Below, piece by piece: positions 1 to 10,263 of a DNA stretch of 64,000 nucleotides. The stretch's first letter is position 1. Each line of letters opens with the position of its first letter. The notes under the pieces are model-generated. The model was not told where the DNA came from. It made no database searches and saw nothing but the letters and a program-made list of their open reading frames with translations. Source of the stretch: Bryopsis sp. KO-2023. Its lineage: Eukaryota; Chlorophyta; Ulvophyceae; Bryopsidales; Bryopsidaceae. The stretch covers positions 4,675,001 through 4,739,000 of the forward strand of contig BSYQ01000006.1 of NCBI GenBank assembly GCA_030272585.1, written 5' to 3'. The translations under genes and the position numbers were made by a program.

Positions 1-166
1 ACGTTTTCCTTTTTTCCCGTTCACTGCGTTTGCCTTTTTTTTTTCCGTTTTCCCACGACCTTACGACTGGCGTTAAGCGCCTCGAACAAACCTGCTGGTC
101 AAACCAGCGGAGAGCTCCAGTCCAGCCGGTTCCTTCGGGCTCCGAAACCAAAAATGTTATCGCTCG

Positions 167-586
167 TGATAGTGAAGCTTGTGGGTGACGCAATAGTGGT
201 CGGCTGTGTTGATTGGATTCGTGATAACTTGCTGGCTAACGCAAGTATACTTGTGGGGTTTGTTGGTTTAGACAACTCTCTAGCTAGCGCGGTTGTGAAC
301 GCTACTAGAGCACTTGGGTTGGGAAGTGATTGCGTCAGGCAAACACTTAACACACACACACACAAACACACACACAAGCGGGAACACACCAATCCCACGA
401 ATCCCGAGTTCTTACAAAATAAAGAAGATGTCAAAACAACGAGTGGGCCTCTTAAGTACCCCTAAGTGTAGTACGCTGACGCATGCCCCAAACTCTGGGT
501 CTAATCTGTCTTACTCGCGAACCCACATGCGTCAGCCACCCTCGGCTCTATCCCAAACTACCTCGTATAGCGCTAAAAGACTAACA
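167..586 (-). repeat. 3' LTR of element A
   Basis: 420-bp direct repeat of 9844-10263. On the minus strand it starts TGTTAG and ends CTATCA. It contains a CA microsatellite near 350-375 that differs by one repeat unit from the LTRs of element B. Confidence 0.93.
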
Positions 587-600
587 TACGCCCCCCCCGC
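587..600 (-). other. Polypurine tract of element A
   Basis: A G-run tract on the minus strand directly abuts the start of the 3' LTR, where a plus-strand primer is expected. The same tract is at 12742-12755 in element B. Confidence 0.6.
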
Positions 601-781
601 AAAAAGTGGGCGCCCACGCACACCAAAACACAAAGAAAAACAAAAACACAAAAACACAAACACAAAACTCACCCACTCCCATACCCACACCCAACTGTCT
701 TGGACCTGTCTCTTGCTCTGACGTCTCTGACAGCTGCTGCACGCACACACTTGGTCGACGATAACTCCTTTTCCCTCCTCC

Positions 782-2596
782 TTAACGCTGTTCCGGCGCT
801 TGCGCTTGCTGAATAGCACGCTGCTCCTGCGCATGCGCTTGCTGCACTGCACGATACCGGACACAGGGATCAAATGCGGCAGCCACCCTCTTGGACTTTA
901 GGAATGGCAGATCCCTTATGATGCCGGACACCTTGAGCTGCCGCTTCACACACATGTTGCAGTGTGGCAACTTCTCGTGCTCAGCCGGGAACGAAGGGAT
1001 TTCTTCGAACGTCGAGCGTGTCAGCTTCAACATATGGGCAGGTAGAGAGAATGGGGAGACGGTGGCGATGGACTTGTTGTCCACTTCTGCGACTTTTTGG
1101 ACCGCCGTGACGATGCGCCCCAGCATCGAGTATGCCAACCAATGAGCATCACACACGAGGTGATACCCACAAGGAAGGACGGAATACTTCTTCTGCGTCA
1201 GCCGCTGAGCACTTGCCTGCATTGGGCTTCTCCCGCACCAAATGCACATGGGCAACTCGTGAAAGTGCCGGTTGCCGTGGTAATTTTGCAAGGCTCGGTC
1301 CCTGGGGTTCGTATATTGGACCTTCGGCCATTTCTCTGACGCAGTGATGGGGTTGCAAGCCTCCTCGATATCCTCCCGTGACAGGTTCACTTCGCTAGGT
1401 GCAGCATCCACTTTGTCCTGAGCAGCCGCCCTTAGTCTTCTGAGCTTAACCTTTTCTCGGAAAGCCCGAAGTGCTGCTTCTGTTGGAGCTAACTCCAACG
1501 GTGGATGAACCGCACGCTGAACCTCTGTCACCTGGCTTGGCCCTTCATCATTCCTTATTTCCCCGTCCTCCAGTTCAGAACTAGGACCTTCGAGCCTAGG
1601 AGGTGGACTGCCGAAGTCAATTTCTTCGTTAAAATCCAAGTCCAAAAGCTCCTCCTCTCTCATGTCGAATAAGTCCTCCCCCGGTGCTATTGCGGTAGCC
1701 TCATCTCCGGGAGTCTGAACTGTTGGCGCTGGTTGTGAGGGTGCTGGAGTCTTTAATGCGGCAGCCTTTAACTTGAGTAACAAGTTGGCTCTTGCTGCAT
1801 CTCCAGGCATACGATCCCTCGGTGGCTCACCACCTTCATCGTCACCGTCCTCTCGCCTTCTCTTTCCGTGTGGATCTTCATCCCTACACGGCGAGCTTGG
1901 GCGTTTGTTTTTCCCTTTCCTCTTGCCCTTGCTTGAGCCTCCCGCATCATCGTCCTTGGACGGTTCCAGATCAAGTGTTGCGTTTGACAACAGAACTTGG
2001 ACTTGGCGATCCAGTTCTTCGCGTACCCGTGGTGCTGGTACCGCCGGGTTCAAACGCAGCATCTTGTCCGTTGTTTCGCTCTGCACTTGAAGTTTTTCAG
2101 AGCCGTCTCTGAGGGACTCTCCCAGCAAATCGATCTGCAGCTCTTGTTCTGCCAATTCCTTCTTAAGGTTGTTGGCTGCTGCACTCCACGCGGTTGCTAC
2201 AGCTCGCTGCAGCGTTTCCTCTACCGCGGTAAATCGATCCACTATTCCCCCGAGAGCTTGTTTACGGAGGTCATTCTCACGATGGTTAGCCATCATGTGA
2301 GATTGGAACCTTTGCTTTTTCAGCTTCATGGCTTCCAATTTTTCTTCCAAGACCTTGGTCTTGTCCTCCGCTTCTTTCTTTTCCGCCTCCGCCTTTTCCT
2401 TGGCTTTCTCCGCTGCCTCCTTCGCAGCCTCAGCTGCTTTCGTCCGGTCACTCAACTCTGCGAGCTGCCGGGTTAAGGCCTCATTGTTCTGCAGCACTTC
2501 CTCTGCGGTTGACGTAAAGTGCTGCAGCTCCTCTTCTTTTTGAGCTACCTCCGCTTCCAACCTCGCAATAATTGCGGCGGGTGTATCGGCAGCCAT
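782..2596 (-). CDS. Extra ORF of element A: coiled-coil protein with C-terminal Cys/His module
   Basis: A 604-residue ORF lies between pol and the 3' LTR. ATG at 2596 (MAADTPAAI...) is chosen because the upstream in-frame extension has no ATG. Residues about 10-120 are Ala/Glu/Lys-rich with heptad-like spacing, a strong coiled coil. The middle is acidic and low-complexity, with a Lys/Arg patch. The C-terminal part has C451-x2-C454, then C476-x2-H479-x2-C482-x2-H485-W, then C546-x2-C549, which looks like a structural zinc module. The end has short Ala/Gln repeats. The same layout occurs in element F, and a looser match in element D. Function unknown; an RNA- or protein-binding accessory role is inference. 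A TATA-like box lies about 120 nt upstream of the ATG. Confidence 0.8.
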   Translation of the reverse strand: MAADTPAAIIARLEAEVAQKEEELQHFTSTAEEVLQNNEALTRQLAELSDRTKAAEAAKEAAEKAKEKAEAEKKEAEDKTKVLEEKLEAMKLKKQRFQSHMMANHRENDLRKQALGGIVDRFTAVEETLQRAVATAWSAAANNLKKELAEQELQIDLLGESLRDGSEKLQVQSETTDKMLRLNPAVPAPRVREELDRQVQVLLSNATLDLEPSKDDDAGGSSKGKRKGKNKRPSSPCRDEDPHGKRRREDGDDEGGEPPRDRMPGDAARANLLLKLKAAALKTPAPSQPAPTVQTPGDEATAIAPGEDLFDMREEELLDLDFNEEIDFGSPPPRLEGPSSELEDGEIRNDEGPSQVTEVQRAVHPPLELAPTEAALRAFREKVKLRRLRAAAQDKVDAAPSEVNLSREDIEEACNPITASEKWPKVQYTNPRDRALQNYHGNRHFHELPMCIWCGRSPMQASAQRLTQKKYSVLPCGYHLVCDAHWLAYSMLGRIVTAVQKVAEVDNKSIATVSPFSLPAHMLKLTRSTFEEIPSFPAEHEKLPHCNMCVKRQLKVSGIIRDLPFLKSKRVAAAFDPCVRYRAVQQAHAQEQRAIQQAQAPEQR

Positions 2597-2713
2597 TATG
2601 TTCGTCGGAAAGAAAGAAATAACAACGGTTTGTGCGTCTTTAGACTTTTTTTTTTCACTCAGGAGCTCGCTCCGTTTACACAAACACTAGGGCAAAATGG
2701 TTCGAGGGCTGCG

Positions 2714-2719
2714 CTTATA
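2714..2719 (-). promoter_or_regulatory. TATA-like box ahead of the extra ORF in element A
   Basis: CTTATAAG (2714-2721) lies in the 452-nt gap between the pol stop and the extra-ORF ATG, about 120 nt upstream of that ATG. The rest of the gap (2597-3048) holds no ORF I would call. Elements B and F have a TATA-like box at the same distance, so an internal promoter is plausible. Confidence 0.4.
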
Positions 2720-3048
2720 AGGCTGGGTGACTCGTACACTTTCCTCGTTGGGTTATTGGGGTGAGACACCAACGTTTCGCTCGGTTGGAGTCTCGTCAAG
2801 ACCACCTCAACACGTCACTTGATAGGGGTTTTCTCGGAACAACCACACTATCTCGAATGTGACATCGTTTGCCCGGTTTCTAAAGTACTACTGAAGCTAC
2901 ACTTACTGCGCCAGCCAAATAACTTAGGCACCTAACGCATTAAAGTTAAAGAGTTGGTTTGGAAGTCGACAGAGTTTTTCTAAGGTATCCTTTTTCGCGC
3001 CCCCTTGCAATAAGGAGTGCCACCTTAGCCATCAAACACTCTGCTTCC

Positions 3049-6000
3049 CTATTCTCTTCCTTTCTGCAACTCTTTTCTTTCTTTCTCTTTAAATGCGCGA
3101 AGTATATCTGGTGCGTTAACCAGATTAGCTTCAGGTTCCCAAGTAGCGTCAAGTAGATCGTATCCTTTCCACAGCACTAGGTATTCACGATTGCGTTTAC
3201 CTCTAGCCCTTAGGATATTTTCGACCTCATACTCTACTTCGCTACCAATCAACTCTCCTTCTGGAGGTTGTATCTGCCTGCTGTTATCACTCGAGGCGTG
3301 ATAACGCTTGAACTTAGAAACATGAAACACTGGGTGAATGAGCCATGTTTCCGGAAGTTGAACTCTGTAAGCCACCTTTGATATTTTCTCCACAATTTCA
3401 AAGGGACCCACAAATCGACGGCGCAGTTTGGGACTCACTTTGTTCAAAGCAGCCAACGGAATAAAACGGCTTTTTATCAGGACTTTATCCCCTTTCTCAA
3501 AAGCAATATCTTTCCTCTTCTTGTTTGCACTCACACACATTCTGTGTTGTGCTCTAGAGTAATATGCTTTTGCGGTATCTAAGTCCTGTGCCATCCGTGC
3601 TACCATAGTCTTAACTGCTTCCACTTGAAATTGCGTTGCCGTCCCACCAATGTTTGGTGTTTCTGGATGGTACCCATACATCAAGTATGCAGGTGCGAAC
3701 CCTGTACTCGCATTCACTGCATTGTTTGCTGCAAACTCTGCTGTAGGTAAATACTCAACCCACTTATGGGGATACCTCTCAGCATATGGCCTTAGAAAAT
3801 TTTCCAGAGTACGTATGGTAACCTCACTCTGCCCATCCGTTTGAGGGTGGTAAGCTGTACTCATACGAATCTCTGTACCCAGAGCTTTAAAAAGCGTCTG
3901 CCAGAACTTGCTGGTAAAGCGAGGGTCTCTATCAGACACAATCACTTTAGGTAGGCCATGGTTGCGGTAAACATGTTCGATAAAAAGTTGGGCGTATCCT
4001 GCAGCGGTAATCTCTTTAGTACATGGGGCGAAATGCACAAACTTGGTAAGTCTATCGACAAAGACAGCTACAGCACTAAACCCATTGGATGCTGGTAGAT
4101 CTGTCACCAAGTCAGTGGTAATCTGCTCCCACTTCCGCTCAGGTATTGGCAGGGGTTGAAGTAAGCCCATAGGCTTCTGTGTGTCAGCCTTTATTTGTTG
4201 GCACACAGGGCATTCGCGCACAAATGCCTTCAACTCATTCATCCACCCCTTCCACCAATATCGCCGCGCGAGGATTTCTCCTGTTCGCGCTGGTCCTGTA
4301 TGGCCTGCTGAAGGTGTCTCATGGCACTCCTTCATGATCTTATTGCGCTGGCCTTTAGGAACCACCACTTTCTCGACTAATCCTCTCTTTGGGACCGTCC
4401 AGAGTATTCCCTCTCTGAGGAAATATCCCTCAACTTCCTCGCCACTCTCAAGCTTCCGCAATATCTTCACCAAGGAGTTATCAGCTTGGAGGGCTTGTTT
4501 CCACTCGTCTTGGCTTGCTTGATGCACGTGCCAAGTGGAAATGTTCATCGCAGTTTCCACGGGCTTAGGAACACTGCGGGAGAGAGCATCGGCTAACACA
4601 TTAGCCTTGCCTTTGATATAGGAGATCTTGGGGTTGATCGAAGTCAGGTACCCCGCCTCAAGCCATCTTGCTTGAGTTCTAGAAAGGTTCCTCTGCGACA
4701 GAATATGCGTCAGAGGTTGGTGGTCAGTGAACACTGTTACTCCACCCGCACAACCTTCTAGATAATGTCTCCACTGCACCATCGCATAACATATTGCACA
4801 CAACTCTTTGTCGTATGGTGCATAGTTAAGCTCGGCAGGCTTAAATCTACGTGAGAGGTAAGCTATTGGCTGTAGCCCCTCTCCGTGATCCTGTGTTAAC
4901 ACGGCACCGATGGCCTCATTCGACGCATCAGTGATCACAGTGTAAGGCAGTGACGCATCTGGAAAAATAAGGACGGGAGCTTGACTTAAACGCTTTTTCA
5001 GTTCATTGAATGCGCCACGCTCAACCTGTCCCCATCTCCAGGGATGGTCTTTTTTCAATAAGTCATGGAGTGGTCCAGCAACATGTGCAAACTGGGGAAT
5101 GAATTTCCTGTAGTATGAAACCATTCCAAGGAAACTACGTACATCACTAACACTCTGTAGTTCCTTCCACTCCTTCACTGCCTTCACTTTTTGTTCCTGT
5201 GGTTTTAACCCACTTCCGCTAATGCGGTAGCCAAGATAGTCTACTGTTGCGACAGCCAGCTCACTTTTACTTGCCTTAGCAAAAAGCTGATATTCTGCTA
5301 GTCGCGACAGGACTTTCTCTAAGTGTTCGGCATGTTGTTCCATGTTTTCAGAGAAGATGAGTATGTCATCGATAAAGACAACAACAAAATCATCTAAAAA
5401 CTCTGTGAGTAGGTCTTGCACTAGAGTTTGGAATTGCGCTGGGCAATTAGTTAGCCCAAAAGGCGCTACCAAAAACTCAAAGTGACCGTATCTCGTGCGG
5501 AACGCTGTTTTATCTGTATCAGATGGCCTTACTGGAAATTGCCAGTAGCCTGATCGCAGATCTAACTTTGAGAACACTTTGGCTTTGAACACTCTATCCA
5601 TCAATTCTTCTGGCAGGGGTAAAGGATACCGGTTTTTCACCGTCACCTTATTGATCCACCTGTAATCCACACACATCCTTAAGCCTCCATCCTTTTTCGG
5701 TACAAACAGGATTGGCGCGCCCCAAGGGGACTCGGATGGTTTGATTTTCTTCTGTTCCAGAAGGTAGTCCACTTGTGCTTTCACTTCATCCAGCTCTGCT
5801 GGTGAAAGCTTGTATATTGGACGATGGATAGGTGTTGGATCCTCCAGGTCTATCTTAAATTCATGACCTTTTCTCTTCGGAGGGATCCCTGGGGGTAAAT
5901 CACGAGGGAACACACCACGGTGTGTTTCTACCACCTTTTTAATTTCGGCAGGGGTGTCTGAACGAATAAGTTTACCAATCTCATCCTCAGTGTTGAATGG

Positions 6001-6789
6001 CTGTGTTCGCTCTATTGCGTCAGGCAATTCATGTTGGCCTAAAGCTTTCTCTTCAGATTCTTGCACTACAACCATGAATGCTGTCTCTGTTTTGAGATGA
6101 CGCATCATTCGTTTAGCTGAACACTCAGTCACTGGCACTTCTTGCAGTATCGACTGTACTTTTCGTTCAGGTTCAATACTCTCTTGGGTTGGATGACGCA
6201 ACGGGAGATGAAACACTTGGCTGTTTTTGCAAACTGAAATCTCATTTTGCTGAAAGTCTATGCGGGGGTTTTCTTTCTGCAACCAAGGCATGCCCAATAT
6301 TAGGTCATAACCAAGGTCTGGGAACAGATCCGCTTTCATTTTGCACTTCAGCCCTCCTATCTTTACTCGGAGGTTGTTACAGCTGCCAGCCAGTTCTTTA
6401 ATATCTCCGTTTGCCAACATTGCTCTCTTTGCGCTTGGTGTAATCGACAACCCGAGATCACGCGCTACCTTATCATTGATATAGTTTGCGGTACTTCCAC
6501 AATCAATGAATGCATAAAGGTCCGTGGTCTTGATCCGTGCTTTTACTTCGTACCCTCTCACAGGCACTTCTTGAATTTTTAACAGAGGGCATGTGTCACC
6601 CTTGGTTGACGAAGTTGATCGAACTTCTGACACATTAACTCGCTCTGTGGTAGACCGCTGGGTTGTTTCTGACCCACTATCGTCTACGTCTGCAGGCAGG
6701 GACTCCTGTAGACTACTCTGTGACTCCAATGAGCCCACAGATTCACTAACAGAGGGAAGAGATGCAGATGACGCATGAGGCGCGTCCAT
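3049..6789 (-). CDS. pol: Pol polyprotein of element A (protease-RT-RNase H-integrase-chromodomain)
   Basis: 1246 residues from the first ATG. Protease-like motif IDCGS at about residue 95 (DCG where most families have DTG or DSG). RT has CVDYR and the FIDD catalytic box near residue 470. RNase H has ITDAS and TDHQP. Integrase has an HHCC zinc knuckle near 820-865 and the D, D, E core near 893, 952 and 989 (E in YHPQTDGQSE). A GPF module follows, then a chromodomain near 1195-1235 (YLVLWKGY, TWEPE). The frame stays open upstream of the ATG through an Arg/Lys-rich stretch back to the gag end, where a run of eight A (7058-7065) could serve as a -1 slippery site. Expression by frameshift is inference. 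Confidence 0.93.
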   Translation of the reverse strand: MDAPHASSASLPSVSESVGSLESQSSLQESLPADVDDSGSETTQRSTTERVNVSEVRSTSSTKGDTCPLLKIQEVPVRGYEVKARIKTTDLYAFIDCGSTANYINDKVARDLGLSITPSAKRAMLANGDIKELAGSCNNLRVKIGGLKCKMKADLFPDLGYDLILGMPWLQKENPRIDFQQNEISVCKNSQVFHLPLRHPTQESIEPERKVQSILQEVPVTECSAKRMMRHLKTETAFMVVVQESEEKALGQHELPDAIERTQPFNTEDEIGKLIRSDTPAEIKKVVETHRGVFPRDLPPGIPPKRKGHEFKIDLEDPTPIHRPIYKLSPAELDEVKAQVDYLLEQKKIKPSESPWGAPILFVPKKDGGLRMCVDYRWINKVTVKNRYPLPLPEELMDRVFKAKVFSKLDLRSGYWQFPVRPSDTDKTAFRTRYGHFEFLVAPFGLTNCPAQFQTLVQDLLTEFLDDFVVVFIDDILIFSENMEQHAEHLEKVLSRLAEYQLFAKASKSELAVATVDYLGYRISGSGLKPQEQKVKAVKEWKELQSVSDVRSFLGMVSYYRKFIPQFAHVAGPLHDLLKKDHPWRWGQVERGAFNELKKRLSQAPVLIFPDASLPYTVITDASNEAIGAVLTQDHGEGLQPIAYLSRRFKPAELNYAPYDKELCAICYAMVQWRHYLEGCAGGVTVFTDHQPLTHILSQRNLSRTQARWLEAGYLTSINPKISYIKGKANVLADALSRSVPKPVETAMNISTWHVHQASQDEWKQALQADNSLVKILRKLESGEEVEGYFLREGILWTVPKRGLVEKVVVPKGQRNKIMKECHETPSAGHTGPARTGEILARRYWWKGWMNELKAFVRECPVCQQIKADTQKPMGLLQPLPIPERKWEQITTDLVTDLPASNGFSAVAVFVDRLTKFVHFAPCTKEITAAGYAQLFIEHVYRNHGLPKVIVSDRDPRFTSKFWQTLFKALGTEIRMSTAYHPQTDGQSEVTIRTLENFLRPYAERYPHKWVEYLPTAEFAANNAVNASTGFAPAYLMYGYHPETPNIGGTATQFQVEAVKTMVARMAQDLDTAKAYYSRAQHRMCVSANKKRKDIAFEKGDKVLIKSRFIPLAALNKVSPKLRRRFVGPFEIVEKISKVAYRVQLPETWLIHPVFHVSKFKRYHASSDNSRQIQPPEGELIGSEVEYEVENILRARGKRNREYLVLWKGYDLLDATWEPEANLVNAPDILRAFKEKERKELQKGRE

Positions 6790-7046
6790 CTCATCCGGTG
6801 TGCTTTCCTTCTGTTCATTTTTCCAATCGCAGTTGTCATGTGCCGATTGGGTAGATGTGGAGAGTGTCTCTGTTCTCTCTTCACGCGGTGTACTAGTCCG
6901 CGCCCCAGGTTTTCCGCTGTGAGTACTTTTAACCTTTTTCGAGGCACCTACTTTTGATCTATGCTTCCTACGCCGCCTACGAACTCTGTTTCGCTTACGA
7001 CGTTTGCGTCGGCCAGGCTCAGACGAAGCAGTTTCCTGCCTGGCGG

Positions 7047-9698
7047 TCAGTTTAACATTTTTTTTACATCGGGGAGGTTTTTCACCTCCTCCAATCTAGG
7101 ACATTGCCTCACAGGATGACCCTTCTTTCCACAAAGATAACAATGATATCCCCCTCCCCCCTGGGGGTTCTGTCTTCCCTGATTGGCTTGTCCTCTTCCA
7201 CGGTTACCACCACCGCGTCCACGTCCACCACCACCACGTCCTCCTCCTCGTCCTTGTTGCTGTTGCTGCTGCTGTTGCACTCCTGCGGCAGCTTGTGGTG
7301 GTGCTTGGGCTGGTGGTGTAGGGTTCTGCTGCTGCTGACCCTGATTCTGGCCTTTCTTCTTTCTTCCACCACGCCAGACTCCTTTCTTTTTCTGATTGGT
7401 TTGCCCTCCTTGGCCTTGTGTTCCAACTCCAAGGGCTTCCAATCGTTCGGCGGATATGATGGCAGCCTCGACATCTCGAGGTACCGTTGCAGCGACTAAC
7501 TTCTGAACTTCACTCTTAAGTCCATCCACGAAGAGCAAATACTGGTGATCCTCTTCGAGGTCTGGAATCCTCAAGACTAACCGCTGAAACTCTTTGACGA
7601 ACTGTTTCACGGTTCCAGTCTGCTTGAGTTTGTGGAGGTCACGCCACGCTTCATCTCGATCACTAGAGAATTCGAAAGCTGTAGCTAAGCCATCCATGAA
7701 GTCCATCCAGTCACGGAAGGGTGGTCTTTCACCTCGGTGAATTTTCAACTCTTGCATCGTTAACCAATCCGAGGCAGCCCCATAAAGGTTAGTGGCCATA
7801 ATCGATTGCCACTGTGCTTCATGCACTCCGCAGGTTCTCAAGTACCGCGTCATGAGCACTTGCCATTTACGGGCTTTTGGTTCTCCACTTCCGTTAAATG
7901 CGCGAGGCATTTGCAACTTGACGGTGCTAGGCAACCACTGTCCTTGCCTAGGAGGTCCTGGCCCTGCTGGTCCAGCGCCACCTCCACCTCCACCTCCACC
8001 AGGAGGTCCACCGGGAGGTCCACCGCCTCCACCATCTCCACCGCCGCCACCACCTCCTCCGCCATCAGGCGCACCTGGAATGCGGGAAGGTGGGCGGTTT
8101 CGTCTGTCGCGGTAATCATCACCGCCATCATCATCTGGGTCGTCATCACCAGGGTCTCCAAAGTTACCTCGCATGCGAGGAACTCGACTGGGTCCACCAG
8201 TAGACTCATATGAACCAAGTGCAGCAAAGGGATTATTTTCTACCCTTGCTCCCAAAGCACTTAACCCAAGTCCCAATCTTCCAGTACGTGTGGGGATCTG
8301 CATGGGTTCTTTTCCTTTCTCTTCTCTGACCTGTGCCTTAGCACGCTCAAGGTCAATTTGATATAACACTTCTGCTGAGGAGAGAACTCTTGGGTTAGTT
8401 CGTGTGGGTCTACGTGATCCATCGGCAGAGTCGGGTTCTGAGATGCGTACTCCAGGCTGAGCTCTTGTACTTGGAGGTATCAATTGAGGGAATGTGAAAT
8501 CAGCGTCTGGTGCGCTGTCCACTGCTGTGCATGGTGGTGCTTCTGCAGCAACAATTTCACCCTCCTCGACCTGTACTGCTGGAGGAGCCGGTATTGTTGA
8601 GGTTCCTGCCCCAACCATTCCTACCGCGAAGCTCTGGTCCAGTGGCGGCCATGATGCAGCCAACTGCTTTACTGATTTCTTCGGCAGCGGCATCCCAAAG
8701 GCTGAGTCCTCAGGCTCAGGAGAAGTTGATTCTTCACGCTCTGGTGATACTGCACGAGCATCACTTCCACTTTGGGCACTCTGACTTCCGCCACTCACAT
8801 CCTCCATGCTTCGTTCCAGGCCAGATAATCTTAAGGCAACCACATCAGCTGCATCTTGCTGCTGATCCCAGGTCTTGGATGCCTTTTTCTCCAAGGCAAT
8901 CAAATCTTTTTGAATTGCTACTCTTGAGCTCTGCAAACGCTTCACCTCAGCACCTTGTTTGTGCAAGGACTCCCGAAACAATTCTAGAGTCCGTTCGACT
9001 TTTTCGTTGGAATCCGCAACAGTTCCTAATAAGCCTTCAATTCTCCGCCCTTGAACAAGGGATAACTCGGAGAGTTGTTTTAACTGAAGTGCTGATGCTT
9101 CAGTTGCTTCTTTTAGGTCAGCAAAACGAGAGTCCGCTAGAATGTCTGCGGCATCCATTCTCCTCGTTATTGCATCCACAGAAGCTTTGATCTCGGCTCT
9201 TTCTTTCCTATGGTCGATATCTTGGCGTAATAGCCTCTGCTCGTATCGACTATGTTGAGCCGCTACTGAATCCAGCTTCTGCTGTTGCGACACCACCGCA
9301 TGCTGTGTGGCCTCAACCTGTTGCGCATGCTGGTGCTGTGTTTCCAGCGCCTGCCCGATCACCTCTGATGCGCCAGCCAGTTGGTTCGACACAGAGGCCT
9401 CAGTATGGGCTAGCCTCTGCCCCAGTGTCTGGTCAACTTGCTGCAGGTGACCCCTTAGCCCGTGGGCTAAATCGTCCACACGGTCATGGACCGCATCCAC
9501 ATCCTCTCTTAAGGCTTCCGCATCAGCTCCCATGTCTATGTCGACAGCTGCTTGCTGGACATTGTGGATGTTCTGGACGTTTATTTGTTGATACACAACA
9601 TTGGGTGCGTCAGGCAATTCCTCATCGAACTCAGGTTCAATCCCTGGCTCTTCAACTTGAGGCTCGCGCACTGCCAATGCGTGTTCACGGTCAGCCAT
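7047..9698 (-). CDS. gag: Gag of element A
   Basis: 883 residues, start ATG at 9698 (MADREHALAV). The N-terminal third is rich in Gln/Glu/Ala with predicted coiled coil. A Gly/Pro-rich linker follows near residues 545-590. A Ty3-type capsid region follows (LYGAASDWL, then FVKEFQRLVLRI). Near the C terminus are Gln- and Arg/Gly-rich stretches and one CCHC knuckle (CYLCGKKGHPVRQC). It packages element RNA in cytoplasmic particles (family knowledge). It is long for a Ty3-type Gag because of the N-terminal coiled coil. Confidence 0.92.
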   Translation of the reverse strand: MADREHALAVREPQVEEPGIEPEFDEELPDAPNVVYQQINVQNIHNVQQAAVDIDMGADAEALREDVDAVHDRVDDLAHGLRGHLQQVDQTLGQRLAHTEASVSNQLAGASEVIGQALETQHQHAQQVEATQHAVVSQQQKLDSVAAQHSRYEQRLLRQDIDHRKERAEIKASVDAITRRMDAADILADSRFADLKEATEASALQLKQLSELSLVQGRRIEGLLGTVADSNEKVERTLELFRESLHKQGAEVKRLQSSRVAIQKDLIALEKKASKTWDQQQDAADVVALRLSGLERSMEDVSGGSQSAQSGSDARAVSPEREESTSPEPEDSAFGMPLPKKSVKQLAASWPPLDQSFAVGMVGAGTSTIPAPPAVQVEEGEIVAAEAPPCTAVDSAPDADFTFPQLIPPSTRAQPGVRISEPDSADGSRRPTRTNPRVLSSAEVLYQIDLERAKAQVREEKGKEPMQIPTRTGRLGLGLSALGARVENNPFAALGSYESTGGPSRVPRMRGNFGDPGDDDPDDDGGDDYRDRRNRPPSRIPGAPDGGGGGGGGGDGGGGGPPGGPPGGGGGGGGAGPAGPGPPRQGQWLPSTVKLQMPRAFNGSGEPKARKWQVLMTRYLRTCGVHEAQWQSIMATNLYGAASDWLTMQELKIHRGERPPFRDWMDFMDGLATAFEFSSDRDEAWRDLHKLKQTGTVKQFVKEFQRLVLRIPDLEEDHQYLLFVDGLKSEVQKLVAATVPRDVEAAIISAERLEALGVGTQGQGGQTNQKKKGVWRGGRKKKGQNQGQQQQNPTPPAQAPPQAAAGVQQQQQQQQGRGGGRGGGGRGRGGGNRGRGQANQGRQNPQGGGGYHCYLCGKKGHPVRQCPRLEEVKNLPDVKKMLN

Positions 9699-9829
9699 GG
9701 TCTCTCAGCCACTATTTGGGAGTACTCAACAACCACGGTTGGAGTTTCTCTCTACCAAACAAACAAACAAAAACGTTTGTTGCGCCACGTTCACAAGTTT
9801 CGATCTCAAGAACTTAAAGTTCTTGCCTT

Positions 9830-9841
9830 GCTCCGAAACCA
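9830..9841 (-). other. Primer-binding site of element A
   Basis: TGGTTTCGGAGC on the minus strand, two bases from the 5' LTR. It would pair with a tRNA 3' end GCTCCGAAACCA. The same 12 bases occur at the expected place in elements B, D1, D2, F and G. Confidence 0.75.
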
Positions 9842-9843
9842 AT

Positions 9844-10263
9844 TGATAGTGAAGCTTGTGGGTGACGCAATAGTGGTCGGCTGTGTTGATTGGATTCGTG
9901 ATAACTTGCTGGCTAACGCAAGTATACTTGTGGGGTTTGTTGGTTTAGACAACTCTCTAGCTAGCGCGGTTGTGAACGCTACTAGAGCACTTGGGTTGGG
10001 AAGTGATTGCGTCAGGCAAACACTTAACACACACACACACAAACACACACACAAGCGGGAACACACCAATCCCACGAATCCCGAGTTCTTACAAAATAAA
10101 GAAGATGTCAAAACAACGAGTGGGCCTCTTAAGTACCCCTAAGTGTAGTACGCTGACGCATGCCCCAAACTCTGGGTCTAATCTGTCTTACTCGCGAACC
10201 CACATGCGTCAGCCACCCTCGGCTCTATCCCAAACTACCTCGTATAGCGCTAAAAGACTAACA
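9844..10263 (-). repeat. 5' LTR of element A
   Basis: 420-bp direct repeat of 167-586, no differences seen by eye. Followed by target duplication GCTCG at 10264-10268. Confidence 0.93.

Larger units (their letters stand above)
167..10263 (-). mobile_element. Element A: chromodomain Ty3-type LTR retrotransposon, looks whole
   Basis: The two 420-bp LTRs (167-586 and 9844-10263) appear identical by eye and are flanked by the 5-bp target duplication GCTCG (162-166 and 10264-10268). On the minus strand the order is 5' LTR, primer site (9830-9841), gag, pol (protease, RT, RNase H, integrase, chromodomain), an extra ORF, a G-rich polypurine tract (587-600) and the 3' LTR. Ty3-type (Metaviridae), chromovirus branch, from domain order and the chromodomain. 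No obvious breaks. Identical LTRs suggest a recent insertion. It sits inside the LTR of element G. Confidence 0.93.

Noticed and set aside
154-465. ORFs inside the A and B LTRs (for example 154-465 and 12157-12675)
   Set aside because: They lie within LTR sequence and a CA microsatellite, lack domains, and one runs across an insertion border.
7792-8213. Plus-strand Pro- and Ser/Thr-rich frames opposite the A gag linker
   Set aside because: Antisense shadows of the Gly-rich linker of Gag.
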